Shown piece by piece: positions 53,705-62,703 of a stretch of 64,000 nt of DNA. The DNA is from Paraburkholderia silvatlantica (GTDB lineage Bacteria > Pseudomonadota > Gammaproteobacteria > Burkholderiales > Burkholderiaceae), in contig NZ_QEOL01000004.1 of assembly GCF_003096715.1 (NCBI RefSeq), positions 310,001 through 374,000 of the forward strand, read 5' to 3'. Each line of letters opens with the position of its first letter. The stretch's first letter is position 1. The position numbers and the translations under genes were made by a program. The notes beneath the pieces were generated by a model, which made no database searches, was not told the DNA's origin, and saw only the letters and a program-made list of their open reading frames with translations.

Positions 53705-55492
53705 ATGGGCAAGGGCATCAGTATCAAGACGCGCATCGGCATCACAATGGGCTTTCTGGCGATGTTGATCGTCGCGCTCAGCGCGGTCGGATTGCTCGGT
53801 CTCACGCGTTCTAACGAGGCGTATCGCGAGACCTTCACCGACCAGATGCCCAGTTCGCACGCGGTCAACCTGGCCGAGATCTATGCGGCGCGCGAGCGCC
53901 TCGCGCTCGACCGGGCGGCCTTCGAACTGGGTACGCCCGACGCTGCCGCGACGATCGACCGTGCGCACATGTTGCGCGGCGTATCCGACGACTACTGGAA
54001 GAAGTACATGGCCTTGCCGCATGGCGGCGAGGAAGCGCGCCTCGCTCAGGATGTCGCAGCCCGGCGCGAGGCCCTGCACCAGATTGCGGACCAGTTTTCC
54101 GTAACTGTCCAGTCGGGCGACCAGACAAAGGTCGCGGCGGGCTCCAAAGCGCTGAAGGAAGCCTACGACGGACTCTCGAAGGCCGACGCCGTGCTCGACA
54201 AGTTCCAGATGACGCAGGCGCAAAAGGGTTTCGACGACGCCCAGGCCGCGTTCTCCCAGCTGCGCATCGCGTGCATCGCGGCGCTGCTGGTGGGGATCGG
54301 CGCTGCCGCGTATTCGTTCTTCTCGCTGCGCCGCGCCATTGCCGAGCCGCTTGGCGAGGCGCTCGGCGCCTTCCATGCGATCGCCGCGGGCGATCTGCGC
54401 CGGCCCGTCGTCGTGCGCCGCAACGACGAGATGGGCCAACTTCTGGGCGGCGTCGCCCAGATGCAGCGCAGCCTCACCGAAACGGTGCGCTCGGTGCGCT
54501 CGGGCACCGAATCGATCGCCACGGCCACGCGCGAGATCGCCGCGGGCAACCTCGACCTCTCGTCGCGCACCGAAGAACAGGCTTCGGCGCTCCAGCAGAC
54601 CGCCTCGAGCATGGAGCAGCTCACAGGCACTGTGAAACAGAACGCCGACAACGCCCGCCAGGCCAGCGCGCTCGCCGCCAACGCCTCGGAAATCGCCAAT
54701 AAGGGCAGCTCGGTCGTCAATCAGGTGGTCGGCACGATGGGCGACATCAACGACAGCTCCGCGAAGATCGCCGACATCATCACGATCATCGAGGGCATCG
54801 CGTTCCAGACCAACATCCTCGCGCTCAATGCGGCCGTCGAAGCGGCGCGCGCAGGCGAGGAAGGGCGCGGCTTCGCCGTGGTGGCCGGCGAGGTGCGCAG
54901 CCTCGCGCAGCGCTCGTCGGCGGCGGCCAAGGAGATCAAAGGGCTCATCGATACCTCGGTCGAGCGCGTGCAGGCCGGTTCGGCGCTCGTCGACGAGGCG
55001 GGCCGCACGATGACCGAGATCATCGCCGCGGTGCAGCGCGTGACCGACATCATGGGGGAGATCTCGGCGGCTTCGCAGGAGCAGTCGGGCGGCATCGACC
55101 AGGTCGCGCGCGCGGTCACGCAGATGGACGAGGTGACCCAGCAGAACGCCGCGCTCGTCGAGGAGGCCGCCGCCGCGGCGCAGTCGCTCGAGGACCAGGC
55201 CACACGCCTGCGCGAGGCCGTCGCGGTGTTTAGCCTGGAAGACGCAGCACCCGGCGCGGCGCCGGTGCAGCCGGTGCGGGCAGCCGCCGGGGCCGCTTCC
55301 GTCCCGCGTTCCGTGTCCCGGTCCGTCACGCGCCCGGCATCGGCCGGCGGGGCGGCCGCGCCCGCTGCAAAGCGCGCGCCGCGCAGAAACCCCGCTCCCG
55401 TCGCCACCCAGCCGGCCGCCGCGGCTCCGAGCGCGCCACTGAGCGCAGTGGCGGCGGGCGCCGGTTCGCACGGCGACTGGGAAACCTTCTGA
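53705..55492 (+). CDS. Methyl-accepting chemotaxis protein with CheR tether
   Basis: This 595-residue transmembrane chemoreceptor has one span near residues 12-32 and a second near 188-206. A four-helix-type periplasmic ligand domain lies between them. A HAMP region is followed by the signalling domain with tip [22 protein letters not shown] Pro/Ala-rich linker leads to the terminal pentapeptide DWETF, which should dock CheR or CheB. The ligand is unknown. Confidence 0.92.
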   Translation: MGKGISIKTRIGITMGFLAMLIVALSAVGLLGLTRSNEAYRETFTDQMPSSHAVNLAEIYAARERLALDRAAFELGTPDAAATIDRAHMLRGVSDDYWKKYMALPHGGEEARLAQDVAARREALHQIADQFSVTVQSGDQTKVAAGSKALKEAYDGLSKADAVLDKFQMTQAQKGFDDAQAAFSQLRIACIAALLVGIGAAAYSFFSLRRAIAEPLGEALGAFHAIAAGDLRRPVVVRRNDEMGQLLGGVAQMQRSLTETVRSVRSGTESIATATREIAAGNLDLSSRTEEQASALQQTASSMEQLTGTVKQNADNARQASALAANASEIANKGSSVVNQVVGTMGDINDSSAKIADIITIIEGIAFQTNILALNAAVEAARAGEEGRGFAVVAGEVRSLAQRSSAAAKEIKGLIDTSVERVQAGSALVDEAGRTMTEIIAAVQRVTDIMGEISAASQEQSGGIDQVARAVTQMDEVTQQNAALVEEAAAAAQSLEDQATRLREAVAVFSLEDAAPGAAPVQPVRAAAGAASVPRSVSRSVTRPASAGGAAAPAAKRAPRRNPAPVATQPAAAAPSAPLSAVAAGAGSHGDWETF

Positions 55493-55535
55493 AATTCCTC
55501 CGATCACCCGCGCGGGCCGTCCGTGCGCGCGAGCC

Positions 55536-55563
55536 AGCCGCTGCGCCCCAGCGGCTTTTTTTG
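55536..55563 (+). terminator. Terminator after the chemoreceptor gene
   Basis: A perfect 8-bp stem (55536-55543 with 55549-55556) is followed by seven T residues. Confidence 0.88.
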
Positions 55564-55871
55564 CGCCCTTGACCCCGTTGTGCGGCCCCGCCGTGCGCCA
55601 TGCACGCGCCGTTACGGTACATTGTCAGCCGTGTCATCTGCGCGGCCCGGTCGGCGCGCTACACTGCGGCGCCCAGCGGTGCCCGCGAACGGCATGGCGT
55701 CTTGCTGGACGGTTCAGCCCGCGCCGATGCACGGGCGCGGCCCGCACGGGGTGGCGGCGCAAGGGGAAAGACCCGCGCCACAGGCACGGGAGGGCGCACC
55801 GCGCCAGGCAGGACGGATTGCGCCGGCATCGAGCGCCGGCGCCGCATGACAGCACAAACAAGGAACCCGAC

Positions 55872-56633
55872 ATGACGCATGACGATCTCGCGCAACGCCT
55901 CGTGAATGCGCGCCGGCATCATCATCTAATCGAAACGCTGGAACCCGAGCGCGTGCCGCCGGACGCGGCCACGGCCTACGCGATCCAGCAGGCGGTGCTC
56001 GCCGGGCTCGAGACGACCACGGGCGGCTGGAAGGTGGGCGCGCGCGCCCCGGGCGGCCCTGCCTCCGGCGCGCCGATCCCGGCGCCGCTCGTGCACGCCT
56101 CGCCGGCCCGCTTCGAGCGCCGCCACTTCTTCCGCGTGCTCGTTGAGCTGGAGATCGCCTTTCGTTTTTCGGAACCGATCGTCCCGCGCGCCGAAGCCTA
56201 TGCGCGCGACGAGGTGCTCGCGCGCGTCGGCCAGATCCTGCCGGCCATCGAGATCGTCGACAGCCGTTTCGCGCAGTGGCCCAATGTGGCGCCGCTCGCC
56301 CAGCTCGCCGATGCGCAGAACAATGGCGCACTCGTGACCGGCCATGCGCTGCCGTACCCGGCGCTTGCCCGGGTGCTCGATTTCGTCGCGCCGGAACTCG
56401 AACTGACGTTCGACGGCGCCTCGCTCGTGCCGGAGGCGCCGGGCAACCCCGCTGGCGATCCGCGCGAACTGCTCGTCTGGTTCGTCAATCATTGCGCCGC
56501 AATGGGCATCACGATCGAGCCCGAATGGACCATAACGACCGGCACCTATGTCGGTGCGCACCGCATCGATACACCGGGTCTCCTGCACGGCCACTTCGAC
56601 GGGTTAGGGGAAGTCGAAGTCGAGTTCGTCTAG
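55872..56633 (+). CDS. 2-keto-4-pentenoate hydratase-like protein (FAH superfamily)
   Basis: This 253-residue protein has the MhpD/DmpE-type core: GGWKVGARAPG, then LVELEIAFRFSEPIVPR and ILPAIEIVDSRFAQWPN, with acidic metal ligands. Family members hydrate 2-keto-4-pentenoate in meta-cleavage routes, or act as decarboxylases. No aromatic pathway genes are near, so the substrate is open. The ATG at 55872 follows AAGGAA, and longer upstream frames are spurious. Confidence 0.85.
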   Translation: MTHDDLAQRLVNARRHHHLIETLEPERVPPDAATAYAIQQAVLAGLETTTGGWKVGARAPGGPASGAPIPAPLVHASPARFERRHFFRVLVELEIAFRFSEPIVPRAEAYARDEVLARVGQILPAIEIVDSRFAQWPNVAPLAQLADAQNNGALVTGHALPYPALARVLDFVAPELELTFDGASLVPEAPGNPAGDPRELLVWFVNHCAAMGITIEPEWTITTGTYVGAHRIDTPGLLHGHFDGLGEVEVEFV

Positions 56634-56694
56634 GCCGCCCAGGGGCGCCTCGATCATGTAACTGTCGCACCTGTCATATTGGCTGCAACGAAAG

Positions 56695-56728
56695 GCCGCC
56701 GCGCGCATTGCGCGGCGGCTTTATTTTT
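56695..56728 (+). terminator. Terminator after the hydratase-like gene
   Basis: A perfect 9-bp stem (56695-56703 with 56711-56719) around CGCATTG leads into TTTATTTTTTT. Confidence 0.88.
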
Positions 56729-56740
56729 TTGTGCACGCTG

Positions 56741-57421
56741 TACGTCCCAAGGGTGTAAACCTGGCAACCTGTCACGCGCGTCGTCTTCACCGCACGTCGT
56801 TGAGTGGAGCGGGAAAACCACTACTGCCGACAGGGCCTGGCAGCGTCCGCCGGCATCCGCGCAAGAATGCGCGGCAGGTCACCGACGATGGCGAAATCGA
56901 CGCGTAAAACGGGAAAAAAATCGCATTGACGCGTGCTCACAACATCGGCGTGGCGGTGCGCCATGCGAGCGCGCTCTGCGGGCTCGCGAACAAATCGTAA
57001 CGAGGGCTGTGCACCGGCGCTGCACTCGTGCGTTTGATGAAGAGGCGCTGCGTATGCCGTAGGGCCGGACAGGCCGGACAGGCCGCACGACAAGGCGAAA
57101 AACCGGTCGAACACCAGGGGGAAACCGGGAAAAAAGCGGGTTGCCGCGTATGCGCAGCCCGACGGAATTGGCCAGCACGCAGGCACAGCATTTGGGAAGG
57201 AGCGTGACCCCGGTCTGAAATTTGCACCAGTGGGGAAGATCATTGTAAGTCGTTGTCTGGCGCCCTCCAAGCGCTCAATAATGCTTAGCTTTCGAGGGCA
57301 CATCAGGCGCGATTTAACGGTGCGAAAAATTTCAAAAGGGTTTAGGATGAATTTGAGCGATGTCGTTTCCGAATAGCGCGCCGCGCACGACATCGGTCGC
57401 AGATCTCGGCGAGGAGGTAGC
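56741..57421. other. Long leader or intergenic region upstream of prkA
   Basis: This 681-bp gap lies after the hydratase terminator. It contains tandem 9-bp GGCCGGACA units at 57063-57080 with a partial third copy, several A-rich patches and a weak GG-N10-GC sequence at 57297-57310. A minus-strand frame spans most of it but has no recognisable similarity. The prkA promoter must lie here. Confidence 0.4.
57063..57085. repeat. Tandem 9-bp repeat, 2.5 copies
   Basis: GGCCGGACA occurs at 57063-57071 and 57072-57080, followed by GGCCG. It lies in the prkA upstream region. Confidence 0.7.
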
Positions 57422-59344
57422 ATGGATATCTACAGCAGCTTCGCGACCCGCTTCGAAAAAACGCGAGAGGAGGAGTTCTCGCTCGAGGAGTATCTCGCGC
57501 TCTGCAAGGAAGATCCCAATGCGTACGCCACGGCTGGCGAACGCATGCTGACGGCAATCGGCGAACCCGAACAGATCGACACCCGCAACGATCCGCGCCT
57601 GTCGCGCATCTTTGCGAACAAGGTCATCAAGGTGTATCCCGCATTCCGCGAGTTCTATGGCATGGAAGACGTGATCGAGCAGGTCGTCGCGTACTTCCGC
57701 CATGCGGCGCAAGGACTCGAAGAAAAGAAGCAGATTCTCTATCTGCTCGGACCGGTTGGGGGCGGCAAGTCGTCCATCGCCGAGCGTCTGAAGCAGCTCA
57801 TGGAGCGCGTGCCGTTCTATTCGATCAAGGGCTCGCCCGTGAACGAATCTCCGCTCGGGCTTTTCGACTACGACGAAGACGGTCCGATACTCGAAGAGCA
57901 ATACGGCATACCGCGCCGTTACCTGCGCAGCATCCTGAGCCCGTGGGCCGTGAAGCGCCTGCACGAATACAACGGCGACATCCGCAAGTTCCGCGTGGTG
58001 CGCCGCTTCCCGTCCATCCTGCGCCAGATCGGCATCGCGAAGACCGAGCCTGGCGACGAAAACAATCAGGACATCTCGTCGCTCGTCGGCAAGGTGGACA
58101 TCCGCAAGCTCGAGCAATACGCCCAGGACGACGCCGACGCGTACAGCTACTCGGGCGGCCTGTGTCTCGCGAATCAGGGCCTGCTCGAATTCGTCGAAAT
58201 GTTCAAGGCGCCGATCAAGGTGCTGCACCCGCTGCTCACCGCCACCCAGGAGGGCAACTTCAAGGGCACCGAAGGATTCGGGGCGATTCCGTTCAACGGC
58301 ATCATCCTCGCGCACTCGAACGAGTCGGAGTGGAAGGCGTTCCGCAACAACCGCAACAACGAGGCACTGCTCGATCGTATCTTCGTGGTGAAGGTGCCGT
58401 ACTGTCTGCGCTACTCGGAAGAGATGAAGATCTACGAGAAGCTGTTGCGCAATTCGTCGCTGGCCGAGGCCGTGTGCGCGCCGGGCACGCTGAAGATGAT
58501 GGCGCAGATGTCGGTGCTCACGCGCCTGCAGGAACCGGAGAACTCCAGTCTCTTCTCGAAGATGCAGGTGTACGACGGCGAAAACCTCAAGGACACCGAT
58601 CCAAAAGCGAAGTCGTACCAGGAGTATCGCGACTTCGCGGGCGTGGACGAAGGGATGAACGGGGTCTCGACGCGCTTTGCGTTCAAGATTCTCTCGCGCG
58701 TGTTCAACTTCGACTCGACCGAAGTGGCCGCGAATCCCGTGCACCTCATGTATGTGCTCGAACAGCAGATCGAACGCGAGCAGTTCCCGCCGGAAACCGA
58801 GCAGAAGTATCTGTCGTTCGTCAAGGACGTGCTGGCCTCGCGTTACGCGGAGTTCATCGGCAAGGAGATCCAGACCGCTTACCTCGAGTCGTATTCGGAA
58901 TACGGGCAGAACATCTTCGACCGCTATGTCACGTACGCCGACTTCTGGATTCAGGACCAGGAGTTCCGCGATCACGATACGGGCGAGAGCTTCGATCGCG
59001 CGGCGTTGAATGCCGAGCTCGAGAAGATCGAGAAGCCCGCGGGCATCAGCAACCCGAAGGACTTCCGCAACGAGATCGTGAACTTCGTGCTGCGCGCGCG
59101 TGCCGCCAATGCCGGCAAGAATCCGGCCTGGATCAGCTACGAGAAGCTGCGCGTGGTGATCGAAAAGAAAATGTTCTCGAACACGGAAGAACTTTTGCCG
59201 GTCATCTCGTTCAATGCGAAAGGATCGGCGGAAGAGCAGCGCAAGCACGAAGACTTCGTCAACCGCATGGTGGCGAAGGGCTATACGCCGAAGCAGGTCC
59301 GGTTGCTCTGCGACTGGTATCTGCGGGTGCGCAAGTCGTCGTGA
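57422..59344 (+). CDS. yeaG: PrkA family serine protein kinase (YeaG)
   Basis: This 640-residue protein has the Walker A GPVGGGKSS (residues 110-118) in the AAA-like N-terminal part and TATQEGNFKGTEGFGAIPFNGIILAHSNESEW in the middle. A PrkA C-terminal kinase-type domain lies at residues 400-635. E. coli YeaG acts in stress and nitrogen starvation. The ATG at 57422 follows GAGGAGGT, so it should be strongly translated. It is the first gene of yeaG-yeaH-spoVR. Confidence 0.95.
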   Translation: MDIYSSFATRFEKTREEEFSLEEYLALCKEDPNAYATAGERMLTAIGEPEQIDTRNDPRLSRIFANKVIKVYPAFREFYGMEDVIEQVVAYFRHAAQGLEEKKQILYLLGPVGGGKSSIAERLKQLMERVPFYSIKGSPVNESPLGLFDYDEDGPILEEQYGIPRRYLRSILSPWAVKRLHEYNGDIRKFRVVRRFPSILRQIGIAKTEPGDENNQDISSLVGKVDIRKLEQYAQDDADAYSYSGGLCLANQGLLEFVEMFKAPIKVLHPLLTATQEGNFKGTEGFGAIPFNGIILAHSNESEWKAFRNNRNNEALLDRIFVVKVPYCLRYSEEMKIYEKLLRNSSLAEAVCAPGTLKMMAQMSVLTRLQEPENSSLFSKMQVYDGENLKDTDPKAKSYQEYRDFAGVDEGMNGVSTRFAFKILSRVFNFDSTEVAANPVHLMYVLEQQIEREQFPPETEQKYLSFVKDVLASRYAEFIGKEIQTAYLESYSEYGQNIFDRYVTYADFWIQDQEFRDHDTGESFDRAALNAELEKIEKPAGISNPKDFRNEIVNFVLRARAANAGKNPAWISYEKLRVVIEKKMFSNTEELLPVISFNAKGSAEEQRKHEDFVNRMVAKGYTPKQVRLLCDWYLRVRKSS

Positions 59345-59518
59345 ACGAAGAGGCTTTACCGTCCGGGCGCGCTGCCGCAGTTTTGCGGCGGCGCAAGCGG
59401 ACCCCGGCGGGGCGCAGGCGGCGTGGCCATGAGCGGGTGAACGCGGCACGCACGGTGGCAAACGCGGCAATGAACACTGCGCACCTCGCCCATTCGAAAC
59501 TGGAGCGGGAGACTGGAT

Positions 59519-60787
59519 GTGCTTCATCAAATCATCGACCGCAGGCTAGCCGGAAAGAACAAGAGCATTGCTAACCGCGAGCGCTTTTTGCGCCGCGTGA
59601 AGAACTATATTCGTCACGCCGTATCGGAAGCGGTGCGTGACCGCAGCATCAAGGACATACAGAGCAACCAGAGCATCACCATTCCGCGCAAGGACATCGC
59701 GGAGCCGTCGTTCCGGCACGGCCACGGCGGCAAGCGCGAAATGGTTCACCCGGGCAACGAGGACTACATTCGCGGCGACCGCATTCCGCGCCCACAGGGC
59801 GGCGGGGGCGGTGGCGGCAGCCAGGCGAGCAACGAGGGCGAAGGCCAGGATGACTTCGTGTTCGAACTCTCGCGCGAAGAATTCATGCAGTACTTCTTCG
59901 ACGACCTCGAACTGCCGCGCCTCGTCAAAACCCATCTCATGGCCGTGCCTACGTGGAAGAGCATCCGCGCGGGCTGGGCAGCCGAGGGCACGCCGAACAA
60001 CATCGACGTCGTCCGCTCGCTGCGCAGCGCGCTCGGCCGCCGCATCGCGCTCGGCGCGCCGCTCGTCAACGAACTGCACGAACTCGAGGAGCAGCTCGAA
60101 GCGCTCAAGGCCGACCCGGCCGACCGGCGCGAAGAGATCGCGTTGCTCGAAGAGCAGATTCATCACCTGCGCGGGCGCATCTGGCGCATTCCGTTCATTG
60201 ACCCGTTCGATCTGCGTTACGTGAATCGCGTGAAGCAGCCGCAACCGTCGAGCCAGGCCGTGATGTTCTGCCTGATGGACGTGTCGGGCTCGATGGACGA
60301 GCAGCGCAAGGACCTGTCCAAGCGCTTCTTCATCCTTCTGTACCTGTTCCTCAAGCGCAATTACGAAAAGATCGAGGTGGTCTTCATTCGCCACCACACG
60401 CGCGCCGAGGAAGTGGACGAGGACACCTTCTTTCATTCCACCGAGAGCGGCGGCACGGTTGTGTCGAGCGCGCTGGAACTGATGAAAAAGGTGATCGAGG
60501 ACCGTTATTCGCCAAGCGACTGGAACATCTACGGCGCACAGGCTTCGGACGGCGACAACTGGACTGACGATTCACCCAAATGCCGCAAGATTCTCGCGGA
60601 TGACATACTGCCTCAGGTGCGCTATTTTGCGTATATTCAGGTGACGCCAGAAGAGCAGAACCTCTGGCTCGAATACGCGCAGCTCGCGCTCACCGAACCG
60701 CATCTGGCGATGAAAAAGGTCGACACCGCGGCGGACATCTACCCGGTGTTCCGGGAGCTTTTCGAAAAGCAGGTGGAGCACTCATGA
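59519..60787 (+). CDS. yeaH: YeaH/DUF444 family protein with VWA-like domain
   Basis: This 422-residue protein has a DUF444 start with FLRRVKNYIRHAVSEAVRDR and a Gly-rich linker (eight glycines near residue 95). Its C-terminal von Willebrand A-like fold has the MIDAS-type DVSGSMDEQ near residue 258. The start is GTG at 59519 after GGGAG, 174 bp past yeaG. YeaH is a usual partner of PrkA. Its stop overlaps the spoVR start (ATGA). Confidence 0.93.
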   Translation: MLHQIIDRRLAGKNKSIANRERFLRRVKNYIRHAVSEAVRDRSIKDIQSNQSITIPRKDIAEPSFRHGHGGKREMVHPGNEDYIRGDRIPRPQGGGGGGGSQASNEGEGQDDFVFELSREEFMQYFFDDLELPRLVKTHLMAVPTWKSIRAGWAAEGTPNNIDVVRSLRSALGRRIALGAPLVNELHELEEQLEALKADPADRREEIALLEEQIHHLRGRIWRIPFIDPFDLRYVNRVKQPQPSSQAVMFCLMDVSGSMDEQRKDLSKRFFILLYLFLKRNYEKIEVVFIRHHTRAEEVDEDTFFHSTESGGTVVSSALELMKKVIEDRYSPSDWNIYGAQASDGDNWTDDSPKCRKILADDILPQVRYFAYIQVTPEEQNLWLEYAQLALTEPHLAMKKVDTAADIYPVFRELFEKQVEHS

Positions 60788-62508
60788 CGACACGCCACCT
60801 GCACAATGAGGCGCGCGGCTACCAGCCGGAGCGCCGGAAGACGAGCGGCCACGAAAAAGGGCAGCATGGCGAACACGGTGACGAGCGCAAGCCCGGCCAC
60901 CGCGAAGACGCCGGAGCGCCCGGACATGCCGCCGGGGCTGCTCGCCACAAGGAGCATGGGCTCGCCCAGCAAAGGGAAGTGCAAATGAACGTAGCCGACA
61001 AACGGCCGTTGCCGTGCCCCTCCGACTGGACCTTCGAACTCATCGAGGAGTACGACACACATATCTCGCATGTTGCAGAGCAATATGAACTGGATGTTTA
61101 TCCGATCCAGCTCGAGCTGATCAGCGCCGAGCAGATGATGGACGCCTATGCGTCCGTTGGCATGCCGGTGAACTACCGCCACTGGTCGTTCGGCAAGCAC
61201 TTTCTCTCCACCGAAAAGAGCTATCGCCGCGGCCAGATGGGTCTCGCCTACGAGATCGTCATCAACTCCAACCCCTGCATTGCGTATCTCATGGAAGAGA
61301 ACACCATGACGATGCAGGCGCTCGTGATCGCGCACGCCGCGTACGGGCACAACTCGTTCTTCAAGGGCAACTATCTGTTCCGGCTCTGGACGGACGCGCA
61401 CGCCATCATCGACTACCTCGTCTATGCGAAGAATTACATCGCCGAATGCGAGGAACGTTATGGTCTGGACCGTGTGGAAGAGCTGCTCGACTCGTGCCAC
61501 GCGCTCATGAACTATGGCGTGGACCGTTACAAACGGCCGCAAAAGCTGTCGCTCGAACGCGAGGCCGCATTGCGCCGGGAGCGCGAGGCTTATCTGCAGT
61601 CCCAGGTCAATGAGCTGTGGCGCACGCTGCCCAAGCAGCAAATGCCCGTTGCCGAGGAGATCGACGAGCGCTTTCCGCCGGAGCCGCAGGAAAACCTGCT
61701 GTATTTCGCCGAAAAGAACGCGCCGCTGCTCGAACCGTGGGAACGCGAAGTCATCCGCATCGTGCGCAAGATCGGGCAATACTTCTACCCGCAGCGGCAA
61801 ACCCAGGTCATGAACGAAGGCTGGGCCACGTTCTGGCATTACACGCTGCTCAACACGCTTTATACGCAGGGCAAGCTCGAAGACGGCTTCATGATGGAGT
61901 TCCTGCATTCGCATAGCAACGTGATCTATCAGCCGCCGGTGACAAAGCCGTATTACAGCGGCATCAATCCGTATGCGCTCGGCTTTTCGATGATGAGCGA
62001 CATTCGCCGCATCTGCGAGAACCCCACGGAGGAGGACCGCAAGTGGTTCCCTGAGCTGGCCGGCAGTCCGTGGCTCAAGGCGCTGCACTACGCCATGCGT
62101 AATTTCAAGGACGAGAGCTTCGTCGCGCAATACCTGTCGCCGCATCTGATCCGCGAAATGCGCCTGTTCTCGGTGCTCGACGACGACATGCGCGACGCGC
62201 TCGAAGTCTCGGCCATCCACGACGAAAGCGGCTACCAGTACGTACGCCAGGCGCTCTCGCGTCAATACGACATGCATCACCGCGAGCCGAATATCCAGGT
62301 GTGGTCGGTGAACACGCGCGGCGATCGCAGCCTCACGCTGCGTCACTTCATGAGCGACAACCGCCATCTTTCGGGCGACACCGACGAAGTGCTGCGCCAC
62401 ATGGCGCGCCTCTGGCAGTTCGACGTGTTCCTTGAAAGCGTGGATGAGAACGGCACGGTCCGAAAACGCTACGAATGCCGTTATGTGCCGCCGCCGATTC
62501 GGGTATAG
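60784..62508 (+). CDS. SpoVR family protein
   Basis: This 574-residue protein has a conserved core from about residue 75 (DWTFELIEEYDTHISHVAEQY) through MNEGWATFWHYTLLNTLY and IRRICENPTEEDRKWFPE, typical of SpoVR/YcgB. The first 67 residues are charged, His/Gly-rich and not conserved. I keep the ATG at 60784 because it overlaps yeaH and has GGTGGAG upstream. An internal ATG at 60985 with AAGGGAAG would give the usual family length of about 507. The role in stress adaptation is unproven. Confidence 0.88.
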   Translation: MTTRHLHNEARGYQPERRKTSGHEKGQHGEHGDERKPGHREDAGAPGHAAGAARHKEHGLAQQREVQMNVADKRPLPCPSDWTFELIEEYDTHISHVAEQYELDVYPIQLELISAEQMMDAYASVGMPVNYRHWSFGKHFLSTEKSYRRGQMGLAYEIVINSNPCIAYLMEENTMTMQALVIAHAAYGHNSFFKGNYLFRLWTDAHAIIDYLVYAKNYIAECEERYGLDRVEELLDSCHALMNYGVDRYKRPQKLSLEREAALRREREAYLQSQVNELWRTLPKQQMPVAEEIDERFPPEPQENLLYFAEKNAPLLEPWEREVIRIVRKIGQYFYPQRQTQVMNEGWATFWHYTLLNTLYTQGKLEDGFMMEFLHSHSNVIYQPPVTKPYYSGINPYALGFSMMSDIRRICENPTEEDRKWFPELAGSPWLKALHYAMRNFKDESFVAQYLSPHLIREMRLFSVLDDDMRDALEVSAIHDESGYQYVRQALSRQYDMHHREPNIQVWSVNTRGDRSLTLRHFMSDNRHLSGDTDEVLRHMARLWQFDVFLESVDENGTVRKRYECRYVPPPIRV

Positions 62509-62546
62509 CCATCGCGCTGCGTGACGCGGTTGAGCGTATCAGTCAT

Positions 62547-62574
62547 GAGGCCAGCCTGCGGGCTGGCCTCTTTC
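62547..62574 (+). terminator. Terminator after spoVR
   Basis: A perfect 10-bp stem (62547-62556 with 62561-62570) with loop TGCG is followed by TTTC. It closes the yeaG-yeaH-spoVR unit. Confidence 0.85.
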
Positions 62575-62703
62575 ATTGATGCGCGTGCAACGACGCTGCA
62601 ATCGAACGCGTACCGGAACGCCCACGCGCGCTAACATACTGCGCCAGTGAACCCACAGTAAAAAAACACCGCACGCAGAGGCGGATTTCGAAAGGATGGC
62701 GTA

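Noticed and set aside
56821..57423. A 200-codon minus-strand frame in the prkA upstream gap
   Set aside because: It has no similarity I recognise, no good Shine-Dalgarno sequence, and low-complexity stretches that come from the tandem repeats and GC bias.
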